Counted from the first letter of the stretch, positions 31,596 through 40,741 are shown. The stretch is DNA of 64,000 bases from Bradyrhizobium sp. AT1 (GCF_001590795.1 NZ_JXDL01000001.1:4468237-4532236); one strand, 5' to 3'. The notes: generated from the sequence alone by a model not told the origin. Numbers and translations are program-made.

Positions 31596-33299
31596 CTACA
31601 GCGCGGGCTGGAATGTGTCGGCCTGCGCCATCCGCCAGGCGTCGCGAAAGCGCGGGTCTTCCGTGCCCTCGAGCAGCTCGCCCGGGCGCAGCGCCGGATA
31701 GAGCTGGGCGAAGGACTGCACCTGGGTCGTCGACGTCCGTTGGCTGAAATGGATCGGGCGCAGCTGCTGCGGATGTTCGAGGCCGGCCGCGGCGATCAGC
31801 TCGGTCAACGAATGCAGCGTCGCGTGATGATAATTGTGCACGCGGTCGATCTTGAGCGGCACGTAGAGCGCGCGTGCCCGCGTCGGGTCTTGCGTCGCAA
31901 CCCCGGTCGGACAGCGGTCGGTGTGGCAGCTCAGCGACTGGATGCAGCCGAGCGAGAACATGAAGCCGCGCGCCGAGTTGCAATAGTCCGCGCCGATCGC
32001 CATCGCCCGCGCCATGTCGAAGGCGGTGGCGATCTTGCCGGACGCACCGATCCTGATGCGATCGCGCGCATCGATGCCGATCAGCGCGTTATGGACGAAA
32101 TTGACGCCCTCGCGCATCGGCATGCCCAGATGGTCCATGAACTCCAGCGGCGCCGCGCCGGTGCCGCCCTCATTGCCGTCGACGACGATGAAATCAGGAT
32201 AGATGCCGGTCTGTAGCATCGCCTTGCAGATCGCCAGGAATTCCCAGGGATGGCCGATGCACAGCTTGAAGCCGGCTGGCTTGCCGCCGGACAGGCGCCG
32301 CATCTCGGCGATGAATTGCATCATGCCAACGGGCGTCGAGAAGGCACGGTGCGAGGCCGGCGAGATGCAATCCTCGCCCATCGCGACGCCGCGGATCTTC
32401 GAGATCTCCTCCGAGACCTTGGCCGCCGGCAGCACGCCGCCATGGCCGGGCTTGGCGCCCTGGCTGACCTTGAGCTCGACCATCTTGATCTGGTCGTCGC
32501 AGGCCACGCGCGCGAAGGCTTCGGGATCGAACGTGCCGTCGAGATGACGGCAGCCGAAATAGCCGGAGCCGATCTCCCAGATGATGTCGCCGCCCATCTC
32601 GCGGTGATAGGGGCTGACGCCACCCTCGCCAGTGTCGTGCGCGAAACCGCCTTTCTTCGCGCCGGCATTGAGGGCCCGCACCGCATTGGGGCTGAGCGCG
32701 CCGAAGCTCATTGCGGAGATATTGAATACCGAGGCCGAATAGGGCTTCGGGCAGTCGGGGCCGCCGATGACGATGCGGAATTTTTCCGTGGCATGCGTCT
32801 TCGGCGAGACCGAGTGATGCATCCACTCATAGCCCTCGCGATAGACGTCCTCCTGGGTGCCGAACGGGCGCTTGTCGAGCTCCATCTTGGCGCGCTGATA
32901 GACCACCGCGCGGGTGTCGCGCGAGAACGGCATGCCGTCCTTCTCGCTCTCGAAGAAATATTGCCGCATCTCGGGGCGGATCTCTTCGAGCAGGAAGCGG
33001 ATATGCGCCGAAATCGGATAGTTGCGCAGCACCGCGTGGCTCTTCTGCAGGAGATCGCGGACGCCGAGCAGCGTCAGCGCGCCGAAAATCAGGATCGGGA
33101 CCAGCAGGATGTCGAAGATCTTGCGGTCGACGATGCCGATGCCGATCAACAGCGCAGTGACGACCGCGCAGATCGTCAGTACGATGAAGCGCGGCGAGAA
33201 TGGCAGCAGCAGGGTTTCCATGATCCCCTCTTCGGCCAGCGGCAGCCGTTTGGGGGATGCGTGTTGGGAGGCGTCCTGCGTCTTGGTGTCGTCGGCCAC
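31596..33299 (-). CDS. FMN-binding glutamate synthase-family protein
   Basis: 567-aa protein related to the FMN and Fe-S domain of glutamate synthase large subunit (GltB_2). Two membrane helices occupy residues 27-70 (FIVLTICAVVTALLIGIGIV and ILLVPILIFGALTLLGVR), so it is probably membrane-anchored. The FMN barrel includes NISAMSFGALSPNAVRALN and DFIVVDGNEGGTGAAPLEF; the iron-sulfur cysteines are CIQSLSCHTDRC (C-x5-C-x4-C). No amidotransferase domain, so it is not a complete GOGAT; the electron partner is unknown. GTG 33299 with GAGGAT upstream is used; ATG 33221 (AGAGGGG upstream) is an alternative. Confidence 0.87.
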   Translation of the reverse strand: MADDTKTQDASQHASPKRLPLAEEGIMETLLLPFSPRFIVLTICAVVTALLIGIGIVDRKIFDILLVPILIFGALTLLGVRDLLQKSHAVLRNYPISAHIRFLLEEIRPEMRQYFFESEKDGMPFSRDTRAVVYQRAKMELDKRPFGTQEDVYREGYEWMHHSVSPKTHATEKFRIVIGGPDCPKPYSASVFNISAMSFGALSPNAVRALNAGAKKGGFAHDTGEGGVSPYHREMGGDIIWEIGSGYFGCRHLDGTFDPEAFARVACDDQIKMVELKVSQGAKPGHGGVLPAAKVSEEISKIRGVAMGEDCISPASHRAFSTPVGMMQFIAEMRRLSGGKPAGFKLCIGHPWEFLAICKAMLQTGIYPDFIVVDGNEGGTGAAPLEFMDHLGMPMREGVNFVHNALIGIDARDRIRIGASGKIATAFDMARAMAIGADYCNSARGFMFSLGCIQSLSCHTDRCPTGVATQDPTRARALYVPLKIDRVHNYHHATLHSLTELIAAAGLEHPQQLRPIHFSQRTSTTQVQSFAQLYPALRPGELLEGTEDPRFRDAWRMAQADTFQPAL

Positions 33300-33685
33300 G
33301 ATTCCGATCCTCTCGCCAGCATGAGGCGGTACGATACGCCCTCGCCTGTCATACGGATATGACGCGGCCCTTGTTTCAGGCTAGCGAATTCGGCCAAGAC
33401 AAATCAATCAGCCGGATGGCCGGGTTTTGCGGTGCAGCAAGAAATGGAGAGGGGCGGGCGTAAGCAACAGTCGACGCAAAAAGCCGAGCTGTCGTCCCGG
33501 GCAAGCGCCAGCGCAGACCCGGGACCCATAACCACAGGAGTTTGAGGTTGGGAAAGCTGGCACTCCGAGTCGTCGCATAACCACGGCCTGTGGCTATGGG
33601 TCCCGGATCGGCGCGCGCTGAGGCGCGCTTGTCCGGGACGACGAGCTGAGTGTGGCGTGCAAGTACGCCACGTCTTCAACCGAGC
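33300..33685. other. Intergenic region with a family-A repeat
   Basis: About 385 bases between the GltB-like gene and fpr. The first 190 bases should contain the GltB-like promoter; 33489-33646 is a dispersed repeat (listed separately). No coding frame is credible. Confidence 0.5.
33489..33646. repeat. Dispersed intergenic repeat, family A, copy 2
   Basis: Starts CTGTCGTCCCGGGCAAGCG, contains CCATAACCACAGG, CTGGCACTCCGAGTCGT and CTGTGGCTATGGGTCCCGG, and ends TTGTCCGGGACGACGAG. It shares these modules with 3772-3943 and 43572-43706 and can fold on itself because the ends are complementary (GTCGTCCCGG with CCGGGACGAC). Confidence 0.8.
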
Positions 33686-34459
33686 TCAGCGCTCGACGAA
33701 GGCCTTCTCGATCACGAAATGGCCGGGCTTGTTGCCGCTGCCTTCGATGAAGTCGCGGCCTTCGAACATCACCTTCAGCTCTTCCAGCATCGCCGGGCTG
33801 CCGCACATCATCACGCGGTCGGTGGCGATGTCGAGCGGGCCCTGGCCGATGTCGTTGAAGATCTGCTCGGAGTTGATGAGGTCGGTGATGCGGCCGCGGT
33901 TCTTGAAAGGCTCGCGGGTCACGGTCGGGTAGTAGATCAGCTTGTCCGCGAGCAGCTCGCCGAACAGCTCGTCTTCGCGCAAGGAAGCAACCAGCTTCTC
34001 GCCATAGGCGAGCTCGGAGACCTGGCGGCAGCCGTGCACCAGCACGATGGATTCGAACTGGTCGTAGACTTCGGGGTCCTTGATCAGGCTCGCGAAGGGC
34101 GCAAGGCCCGTGCCGGTCGAGAGCAGCATGAGCCGCTTGCCCGGAAGAAGGTTGTCGGTGATCAGCGTGCCGGTCGCCTTGCGGCCGACCAGGATGGTGT
34201 CGCCTTCCTTGATCTTCTGCAGGCGCGAGGTCAGCGGGCCGTCCTGCACCTTGATCGAGAAGAACTCGAGCTCTTCCTCGTGGTTGGCGCTCGCCATGCT
34301 GTAGGCGCGCAGCAGCGGACGGCCGTCGATCTCGAGGCCGATCATGGCGAACTGGCCGTTCTGGAAGCGGAAGCCGGTGTCGCGCGTGGCGCGGAAGCTG
34401 AACAACGTGTCGGTCCAGTGCTGAACGGACAGAACCTTCTCTCGGTAAAACGCGCTCAT
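33686..34459 (-). CDS. fpr: Ferredoxin/flavodoxin-NADP+ reductase
   Basis: 257-aa FAD enzyme that moves electrons between NADPH and ferredoxin or flavodoxin. FAD is held by RAYSMAS near residue 53; NADP binding includes LLSTGTGLAPFASLI and MMCGSPAML; the C-terminus is FVIEKAFVER, of the bacterial (FprA subclass I) type. ATG 34459 is the natural start. A perfect FNR/FixK-type box at 34606-34619 lies 147 bases upstream, which would make sense for an enzyme supplying low-potential electrons under low oxygen; the site could instead serve the divergent ATP-grasp gene. Confidence 0.93.
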   Translation of the reverse strand: MSAFYREKVLSVQHWTDTLFSFRATRDTGFRFQNGQFAMIGLEIDGRPLLRAYSMASANHEEELEFFSIKVQDGPLTSRLQKIKEGDTILVGRKATGTLITDNLLPGKRLMLLSTGTGLAPFASLIKDPEVYDQFESIVLVHGCRQVSELAYGEKLVASLREDELFGELLADKLIYYPTVTREPFKNRGRITDLINSEQIFNDIGQGPLDIATDRVMMCGSPAMLEELKVMFEGRDFIEGSGNKPGHFVIEKAFVER

Positions 34460-34832
34460 GATTTTCGATATTCCGAATAATTGCGGTTTTAGGGCAAAAG
34501 CGTTGCCCGGCCCTGAAACGGGGCGGACACCATTGCCATGGCGGAGGATTTCGCGTGTGTGATCTACGCCATTGAGACCAATAATCAACCTCGTTTCGGG
34601 TGCAATTGATGCCGATCAAACCGGCATTTGCAGCGGAAATAGCCGCATCATTAATGAATGTGCTGCCCCGCACGCCAGGAGGGCAATTTCTTTTCCCTCG
34701 AGGGCTCGATTGCAGCACTTAATTTCCGTCGCGCTCGCGAGAATTTCATTAAGAATAGCTCTGATAATCACCCCGGCTTGGCGCCAATTCCCGCATTTTT
34801 GCGGCTTTTGGCGACAGGGACGATTGAATCAC
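34460..34832. other. Divergent intergenic region between fpr and ATP-grasp gene
   Basis: About 370 bases with visibly lower GC than the flanking genes. It contains the FixK/FNR-type box at 34606-34619 and otherwise no repeat or credible coding frame. Confidence 0.55.
34606..34619. promoter_or_regulatory. Perfect FNR/FixK-type box
   Basis: TTGATGCCGATCAA matches the TTGAT-N4-ATCAA consensus of FNR/FixK regulators exactly. In Bradyrhizobium such boxes are bound by FixK2 in microoxic conditions. It is 147 bases from the fpr start and 214 bases from the ATP-grasp start, so either promoter could use it; transcription starts are unknown. Confidence 0.6.
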
Positions 34833-35633
34833 ATGGCAGACGGCGAGCGGATCTTCGTCCAATCCATCAGGCGCTATTGCGCGGACCACGGCGTCGCCGT
34901 CGATGTCCGCGCCGGCGGCTGGCTGATCGCGATGCACAGGGGCGATCAGCGCCGCTTTGCCTTCGGCTACGACATCGGGCTCAACAGCGCCATCGCGCAC
35001 CGTCTCGCCAACGACAAATCGGCGGCAGCGGAGGTGCTGGCGCTCCAGGGCGTACCCTGTGTCCCCCATGACCTCTTCCTCAATCCGAAGCTCGGCAGCA
35101 ACGTCGTCGGCGCTGGGTGGCGAGAAGCCATGCTGGACCTGCTCGCGAAGAATCCGCAAGGCGTGGTGGTGAAGCCGAACGAGGGAACGTCGGGGCGTTC
35201 GGTGTTCAGGGTCACGACGGAGGCAGAACTCGACCGCGCGGTCGCCGAAGTGTTCTCGATGAGCACGGGGCTCGTGTTCTCACCCTATGTCGCGATCGAG
35301 GAGGAGGTCCGCGTGGTGCTGCTCGGCGATGTGCCGCTCGTCGTCTACAGCAAGCAGCGTGGTGCGGATTGGCGGCACAATCTCGATGCCGGCGCACAGC
35401 CGGTGTTGCTGGAGGGCGGCGAGGTTCGCGCGGCCTGCGCGAACCTCGCGATCGAGGCCGCGAACGCCATCGGCATTGTCTTTGCGTCAATCGACCTGGC
35501 GCGCGTCGATGGGGCGTGGCGGGTGCTCGAGATCAACTCGGGCGTGATGATGGAGGCGCTGGCGAAGCTGCATCCGGAGCTGGTACAGGCGACGTATGAC
35601 GCGGCGCTGGACCGGGTGTTTGGGGAAAATTAG
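34833..35633 (+). CDS. ATP-grasp domain protein
   Basis: 266-aa protein with an ATP-grasp fold of the RimK type. GVVVKPNEGTSGRSVFRV is the ATP-binding lysine-glycine loop, and DLARVDGAWRVLEINSGVMM carries the Mg-binding E-x-N. N-terminal residues are cyclic-ligase-like (LNSAIAHRLANDKSAAAEVL). It probably forms a carboxylate-amine bond, but the substrate is unknown. ATG 34833 is chosen; the frame is open far upstream to 34572 without coding character. Confidence 0.8.
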   Translation: MADGERIFVQSIRRYCADHGVAVDVRAGGWLIAMHRGDQRRFAFGYDIGLNSAIAHRLANDKSAAAEVLALQGVPCVPHDLFLNPKLGSNVVGAGWREAMLDLLAKNPQGVVVKPNEGTSGRSVFRVTTEAELDRAVAEVFSMSTGLVFSPYVAIEEEVRVVLLGDVPLVVYSKQRGADWRHNLDAGAQPVLLEGGEVRAACANLAIEAANAIGIVFASIDLARVDGAWRVLEINSGVMMEALAKLHPELVQATYDAALDRVFGEN

Positions 35634-35646
35634 CGGAGCACTGGCT

Positions 35647-35798
35647 GCCCCTCTCCCCTTGTGGGAGAAGGTGGCTCACCGCGAAGCGGTGAGACGGGTG
35701 AGGGGTTCTCTCCGCGAGTCCAACTCTCATCCGAATGAGCGGAAAGATACCCCTCATCCGGCGCTTCGCGCCACCTTCTCCCACAAGGGGAGAAGGGA
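35647..35798. repeat. Intergenic inverted repeat, family C, copy 2
   Basis: Starts CCCCTCTCCCCTTGTGGGAG and ends with the complement CTCCCACAAGGGGAGAAGGG. The arms are about 20 bp with internal sub-hairpins (CTCACCGCGAAGCGGTGAG; GGCGCTTCGCGCC). It lies between convergent ATP-grasp and binding-protein genes, a position suited to a bidirectional terminator. Confidence 0.75.
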
Positions 35799-35827
35799 AG
35801 GCAGCGAGTTCGCGGCGCGAGCGTGGA

Positions 35828-36754
35828 CTAATTATTCGCCCCCGCCGAATCGTCCATCGCCTTGAACGCTTCTTCCAGCTGCAGCGAGATCGGCACGTTC
35901 AGGCGTTCGCCGGTGGGGAGGCGTGCGGTGAACCATTTGTTGTAGAGCGGGACGAGATCGCGGTTGGAGCCGAGCTTGCGGAAGGCGCGCTCGACCACGG
36001 CCGCGAGCTGCGGCTCGCCCTTGCGGAACATGATGCCGTAGGGATCGTAGGACAGATAATCGCCGGTGACGCGGAATTTATCCTGCGCCTTGTGGCGCGC
36101 GATCAGGCCGGAGAGCAGGATGTCGTCGGTCGCGAACGCATCGGCCTTGCCCTCGGCGAGCATCTGGTAGGATTGCTCGTGGTCGGGCGAGCTGACGATG
36201 TTGAGGCCCAGCGAGAATTTCTTGTCTGCCGCCTGGATCGCCTGTTCGTTGGTGGTGCCTTTCGTCACCACGATGGTCTTGCCCTTCAGATCGGTCAGCG
36301 ACTGGACGCCGGATGCCTTCGGCACCATCAGCTTGGTGCCGGCGACGAACATCAGCGGCGAGAAGGCGACGCGCTTGCCGCGTTCGGCATTGGCGGTGGT
36401 CGAGCCGCATTCCAGGTCGATCTTGTTCTGGAGCACGGCGTCGATGCGGTCGTCCGAGGTGACCTTGACGTAGTCGATCCTGAGATTGGGATCGTCGACC
36501 TCGACGCCGATCTCCTCGACGATGGCCTCGCAGAGCTCGAGGCTGTAGCCGATCGGGCGGCCCGACTGGTCGAGGAAGGAGAACGGCGGCGAGCTCTCGC
36601 GATAGCCGAGCCGCACGGTGTGCGCCTTCTTGACGGCCGCCAGCGTCGGGCTGAGCCCTTCGCCGGCGGTCTGGGCGAACGCCGACGTCCCGAACAAGGA
36701 CATCGCAAGCAACAAGCAGCCTGAGGTCAGCGACCTCGCCAAGATCTGGCCCAT
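35828..36754 (-). CDS. Amino-acid-type periplasmic binding protein (GltI-like)
   Basis: 308-aa periplasmic solute-binding protein of family 3. Signal peptide (SGCLLLAMSLFGTSAFA). The mature start ARRSPTLAAVKKAHTVRLGY-like region with YRESSPPFSFLDQSGRPIGY and LCEAIVEEIGVEV matches glutamate/aspartate-binding proteins. No permease or ATPase gene is adjacent; instead it follows a DAACS symporter gene by ten bases on the same strand. It might cooperate with a distant ABC transporter or with the symporter. Confidence 0.88.
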   Translation of the reverse strand: MGQILARSLTSGCLLLAMSLFGTSAFAQTAGEGLSPTLAAVKKAHTVRLGYRESSPPFSFLDQSGRPIGYSLELCEAIVEEIGVEVDDPNLRIDYVKVTSDDRIDAVLQNKIDLECGSTTANAERGKRVAFSPLMFVAGTKLMVPKASGVQSLTDLKGKTIVVTKGTTNEQAIQAADKKFSLGLNIVSSPDHEQSYQMLAEGKADAFATDDILLSGLIARHKAQDKFRVTGDYLSYDPYGIMFRKGEPQLAAVVERAFRKLGSNRDLVPLYNKWFTARLPTGERLNVPISLQLEEAFKAMDDSAGANN

Positions 36755-36763
36755 GGTTCGCTC

Positions 36764-38062
36764 CTACCCATGGCCTGCCATCGCGGGCACCTCGCCGGGA
36801 ATCATGTCGTCAGGCACGGCATCGCCGGGTCCCATCGCATGTTCAGGCCCGAGCTCGCCTTCCCATTTGGCCACGACCGAGGTCGCCAGCGTGTTGCCGA
36901 TCACGTTGGTGGCGCTGCGGCCCATGTCGAGGAAAGTGTCGATGCCCATGATCATCAAGAGCCCCGCCTCGGGAATGTTGAACTGCGCCAAGGTCGAGGC
37001 GATCACGACGAGCGAGGCGCGCGGCACGCCGGCGACGCCCTTCGAGGTGATCATCAGCGTCGCCAGCATCGCGAGCTGGGTGCCGAGCGACATGTCGATG
37101 TGATAGCTCTGCGCGATGAAGACGGCCGCGAAGGTGCAGTACATCATCGTGCCGTCGAGATTGAAGGAATAGCCCAGCGGCAGCACGAAGCTCGAGATCC
37201 GCGACGAGGCGCCGAAGCGGTTGAGCGCTTCGAGCGTCTTCGGATAGGCCGCTTCCGAGCTCGCGGTCGAGAATGCGATCATCAGCGGCTCGCGCACCAG
37301 CTTCAGCAGATGGCTGTAGCGTGGCCCGATCACGATGAAGCCGACCACGACCAGGATGGCCCACAGGATCATCAGCGAGAGATAGAAGCCGCCCATGAAC
37401 ACGACGAGCTTCCAGAGCACGGCAAGGCCGTTCTTGGCGACCGTCGCGGTGATGGCGGCCCACACCGCGAGCGGCGCGAACAGCATCACATAGCTCGTGA
37501 CCTTGAGCATGATATGGCCGACGTCGTCGATCATCGCGAGGATCGGCTTCGAACGTTCGGGCATGGAGCCCATCGCCACCGAGAAGAACACCGCGAAGAT
37601 CACGATCTGCAGGATCTCGTTCTGCGCCATCGCGTCCGCGATCGAGGTCGGGATCAGATGGGTGAGGAATTTCTCGATCGAGAAGGCCGACACCGGCAGG
37701 CCGGTCGATTGCCCGGCCTGGGGCAGCGTGCCCGGGAAGTTCGCGCCGGGCTGCAGCAGGTTCACCATCACGAGGCCGAGCAGCAGCGAGACGAAGGAGG
37801 CGCTGATGAACCAGCCCATGGTCTTGGCGAAGATGCGGCCGAGCTTGGAGCCCGAGCCCATATGCGCAATGCCGCCGACCAGGGTCGCGAACACCAGCGG
37901 CGCGATGATCATCTTGATCAGGCGCAGGAACATCATGGCGATCAGGTTGATGGCGGAGGCCCATTCGGCGCGCGTGTCGGGCAGGAAATTGTAGATCGCC
38001 GTGCCCATGACGATGCCCAGCACCATCGCGGCCAAGATGTATTGCGTAAACCTGTTCGACAT
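36764..38062 (-). CDS. Dicarboxylate/amino acid:cation symporter (DAACS)
   Basis: 432-aa inner-membrane protein of the GltP/DctA family. Characteristic stretches: LRLIKMIIAPLVFATLVGGI, the serine-rich hairpin MIAFSTASSEAAYPKTLEAL, VLPLGYSFNLDGTMMY (NMDGT-type motif as NLDGT) and DTFLDMGRSATNVIGNTLA. It takes up C4-dicarboxylates or acidic amino acids with Na+ or H+. The binding protein 10 bases downstream is co-transcribed. Whether it is DctA or a glutamate carrier cannot be decided. Confidence 0.9.
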   Translation of the reverse strand: MSNRFTQYILAAMVLGIVMGTAIYNFLPDTRAEWASAINLIAMMFLRLIKMIIAPLVFATLVGGIAHMGSGSKLGRIFAKTMGWFISASFVSLLLGLVMVNLLQPGANFPGTLPQAGQSTGLPVSAFSIEKFLTHLIPTSIADAMAQNEILQIVIFAVFFSVAMGSMPERSKPILAMIDDVGHIMLKVTSYVMLFAPLAVWAAITATVAKNGLAVLWKLVVFMGGFYLSLMILWAILVVVGFIVIGPRYSHLLKLVREPLMIAFSTASSEAAYPKTLEALNRFGASSRISSFVLPLGYSFNLDGTMMYCTFAAVFIAQSYHIDMSLGTQLAMLATLMITSKGVAGVPRASLVVIASTLAQFNIPEAGLLMIMGIDTFLDMGRSATNVIGNTLATSVVAKWEGELGPEHAMGPGDAVPDDMIPGEVPAMAGHG

Positions 38063-38118
38063 CGCTTACCCCCACGTACACCGGCGCTTCATGATGTCGC
38101 AGATACGACAGCGACGCA

Positions 38119-38133
38119 ACACGCTTTGCGTGT
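38119..38133. promoter_or_regulatory. Small inverted repeat between symporter and oxidoreductase genes
   Basis: ACACGC-TTT-GCGTGT is a perfect 6-bp inverted repeat 57 bases upstream of the symporter start, in the divergent promoter region. It may be an operator, but the arms are short and chance is possible. Confidence 0.3.
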
Positions 38134-38274
38134 GATCGCGTTTTCAGGATGTTCCCGTTGTGAAATGGAACGCCGCGCTCTAGCCTTCACGCAGCGCACA
38201 ACGCATGCGGCCTGCACCTTTTGTTTGCGGCGGCTGCATCAATAATCGTCAAGACAATCAGAGAGGGAAACGCC

Positions 38275-39276
38275 ATGAGCGGCAACGTCAATCGCCAAAT
38301 CCTGCTGGTCGAAAAGCCCAGCGGCAAGCTCGGCCCGGAGCATTTCAAGATGGTGGACGGCGCGGTGCCGGAACCGAAAGACGGCGAGGCCTTGCTGCGT
38401 GTACGTTACATCTCGCTCGACGCCGCCAACCGCGCCTGGATGCACGGCGCCACCTATCGTTCAGCGGTCGAAGCCAACAGCGTGATGGCTGGCGGCGCCA
38501 TTGCCGAGGTCGTCAGCTCGAAGGCCGAGGGCCTGGCTGCGGGCGACATCGTGTTCGGCGACACCGGCTGGCAGGAATATGCGGCGGTGCCGGCGAAGCA
38601 TCTCACCAAGATGCCGAAGCTCGAGCCGATGACGCATCTGCTCAGCGTGTTCGGCATCGCCGGCCTCACCGCCTATTTCGGCCTGCTGGAGATCGGCAAG
38701 CCGAGGGAGGGCGAGACGGTGGTGGTTTCCGCGGCGGCGGGCTCGGTCGGCTCGATCGTCGGACAGATCGCCAAGATCAAAGGGTGCCGTGTCATCGGCA
38801 TCGCCGGCGGCGCGGACAAGTGCAACTGGCTCACCTCCGAGCTCGGCTTCGATGCCGCCGTCGACTACAAGGACGGCGCGGTGTTCAAGGCGTTGCGCGC
38901 GGCAGCTCCGAAGGGCATCGACGTCTATTTCGACAATGTCGGCGGCGACATTCTCGAGGCCTGCCTGCCGCAGATGAACAATTACGGCCGCATCGCCTGC
39001 TGCGGCGCGATCTCGCAATATGACGGCGCACCATCGGCGCATGGTCCACGCGGTGTGCCTGGCCTGATCGTGGTGAAGCGGCTCGTCATGCAGGGCTTCA
39101 TCGTGATGGATTACATGAAGGAGAGCCCGCGCGCGCTCGCCGATCTCCAGGCCTGGGTCAAATCCGGCAAGCTGAAGGTGCAGGAAGACATCATCGACGG
39201 ATTGCAGAACACGCCGATGGCGCTGATCGGATTGCTTGCGGGCGAGAACCGCGGCAAGCGCATGATCAGACTCTGA
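38275..39276 (+). CDS. NADP-dependent oxidoreductase, MDR family (curcumin/prostaglandin reductase type)
   Basis: 333-aa zinc-independent medium-chain reductase. Start NRQILLVEKPSGKLGPEHF, NADPH-binding VVVSAAAGSVGSIVGQIAK, CRVIGIAGGADKCNWL and the motif DVYFDNVGGDILEACLPQM are typical of the CurA/prostaglandin reductase group, which reduce activated alkenals and 2-enones. ATG 38275 is preceded by GAGAGGG; the extension to 38221 is rejected. Single gene. Confidence 0.9.
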   Translation: MSGNVNRQILLVEKPSGKLGPEHFKMVDGAVPEPKDGEALLRVRYISLDAANRAWMHGATYRSAVEANSVMAGGAIAEVVSSKAEGLAAGDIVFGDTGWQEYAAVPAKHLTKMPKLEPMTHLLSVFGIAGLTAYFGLLEIGKPREGETVVVSAAAGSVGSIVGQIAKIKGCRVIGIAGGADKCNWLTSELGFDAAVDYKDGAVFKALRAAAPKGIDVYFDNVGGDILEACLPQMNNYGRIACCGAISQYDGAPSAHGPRGVPGLIVVKRLVMQGFIVMDYMKESPRALADLQAWVKSGKLKVQEDIIDGLQNTPMALIGLLAGENRGKRMIRL

Positions 39277-39432
39277 CGTCGTCGGCACACCGCATTCGCG
39301 CCGGCATAATCTACTTGCGGTAGCGACCGAAGCGGCCAATGATATCGCTCGCGAGGCATCACTCGCGACGATTGCGATTGCGCGACTTTGATTGAGCGTC
39401 GAACAATATCGACAGGGCAGGAATTCATCCCA

Positions 39433-40266
39433 ATGTTCAACACGTTGAAACATGTCTCAACGCGCACGGCGTTGCTGGCGGCGGCACTTTTCGCAACTGC
39501 AGCAGGCGCATTCGCGCAAGCGCCCACCGAGGCGCAGAAGAGCGCCATCCGCTCCGCGTGCCGCTCCGACTTCATGGCGCACTGCTCGAGCGTGACGCCC
39601 GGCGGCACCGAAGCGTTTCAATGTCTGCAGAAGAACATGTCGAGCCTCTCGGGCGGATGCCAGACCGCGGTTCGCGCGATTGCGCCGCCCGCGGCTGCGA
39701 AGCCCGAAGCTGCTCCCGCCGCGCCGAAGACCGAAGCGGCCCCCAAAGCGGAGCCGACGCCGGCTCCTGCCGCGCCCAAGGCTGAATCGGCTCCCGCTAC
39801 AAAGCCGGCCCCCGCACCAGCGCCGAAGGCCGCTGCCGCCAAGCAACCGAGCAGCGCGCAGGTCGCCGCGATCAAGAGCGCCTGCCGCTCGGATTATCCC
39901 AAAGTCTGCGCCAGCGTGCCACCGGGCGGCGCCCCCGCGCTCGAATGCCTGGAGAAGAACAAGGCCAAGGTCTCACCGTCCTGCCAGAGTGCGCTGGGCG
40001 CGGCATCCGGCGGCGCGGCAACGACCACCCCGCCGGCGGCGGGAGCGGCAGCAGCGCCTGCCGCAGCGCCCACCGTGCTCGTGCTGCGCCCGATGCGGCC
40101 GCGCGAGGAGCTTTTCGTGGCGCGATCAGCCTGCGGCGCGGACATCCGCACGATCTGTGCCGGCGTCGAGGTCGGGGCCGGCCGCATCATGCAATGCCTC
40201 GCCAACAATGCTGCATCGCTGTCGCCGGCGTGCAGGGACGTGCTGGCGCCCTTCGCCGTTCGCTAA
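39433..40266 (+). CDS. Exported protein with three cysteine-rich repeats
   Basis: 277-aa exported protein. Signal peptide (TALLAAALFATAAGAFAQ). Three modules with identical cysteine spacing, C-x7-C-x12-C-x11-C, at about residues 37-70, 157-190 and 230-265; for example ACRSDFMAHC and ACRSDYPKVC. The pattern resembles the Cys-rich GLG1-type repeats found in many rhizobial periplasmic proteins. The modules are joined by a Pro/Ala/Lys-rich linker of about 75 residues and a shorter Ala/Pro linker. Likely periplasmic; function unknown. AGGAA precedes ATG 39433. Confidence 0.82.
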   Translation: MFNTLKHVSTRTALLAAALFATAAGAFAQAPTEAQKSAIRSACRSDFMAHCSSVTPGGTEAFQCLQKNMSSLSGGCQTAVRAIAPPAAAKPEAAPAAPKTEAAPKAEPTPAPAAPKAESAPATKPAPAPAPKAAAAKQPSSAQVAAIKSACRSDYPKVCASVPPGGAPALECLEKNKAKVSPSCQSALGAASGGAATTTPPAAGAAAAPAAAPTVLVLRPMRPREELFVARSACGADIRTICAGVEVGAGRIMQCLANNAASLSPACRDVLAPFAVR

Positions 40267-40371
40267 GGCGCGCGCCATGATGGACGGCGTGCGAAGAATG
40301 AATTTCGCACGCCTGAAACGACAAACCTTTGCAGATATCCGATTTCGATCACGACAAGACGGGAGGACAAC

Positions 40372-40587
40372 ATGCGTTCATTGCTGCTCGTTGCTTCTGC
40401 GCTCCTCGCCTTCGGAGCGACCATGATCCTCGAGTCCACCGGCGCCAATGCGGTGGTGTGCGCCCGTGGCGTCTATCGCGCCGGTTGCGCCGGGCCGAAC
40501 GCGGCCGTCGTGGTCCGCAAGCCGGTTCCGGTCGTCCGCTGCACCCGGGTGCTGGTCAACGGCGTCTACGTGAAGCGCTGCGTCTGA
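40372..40587 (+). CDS. Small exported cysteine-containing protein
   Basis: 71-aa product with signal peptide MRSLLLVASALLAFGATMIL, followed by a short mature part with four cysteines (VVCARG, RAGCAG, VRCTRV, KRCV). Similar short secreted proteins are common in Bradyrhizobium. GGGAGG upstream supports ATG 40372. Single gene, function unknown. Confidence 0.75.
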   Translation: MRSLLLVASALLAFGATMILESTGANAVVCARGVYRAGCAGPNAAVVVRKPVPVVRCTRVLVNGVYVKRCV

Positions 40588-40741
40588 ACGGGCGGATGGC
40601 CAAGCCGGCGCGGTTTGGCTATGATTCGAACCTGACGGTTTCGGACGCGCGTAAAACGCGTGCCCGAAGGTGAGCTTCGACACGCCCGCGCCTGACCGAT
40701 AATTCCGCTGGCGCGGGACGCCGGAGCACATTAGTCTACCC

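Noticed and set aside
36770..38245. 491-residue plus-strand frame opposite the DAACS symporter
   Set aside because: His/Asp/Arg-rich translation with no hydrophobic segments, typical of an antisense shadow.
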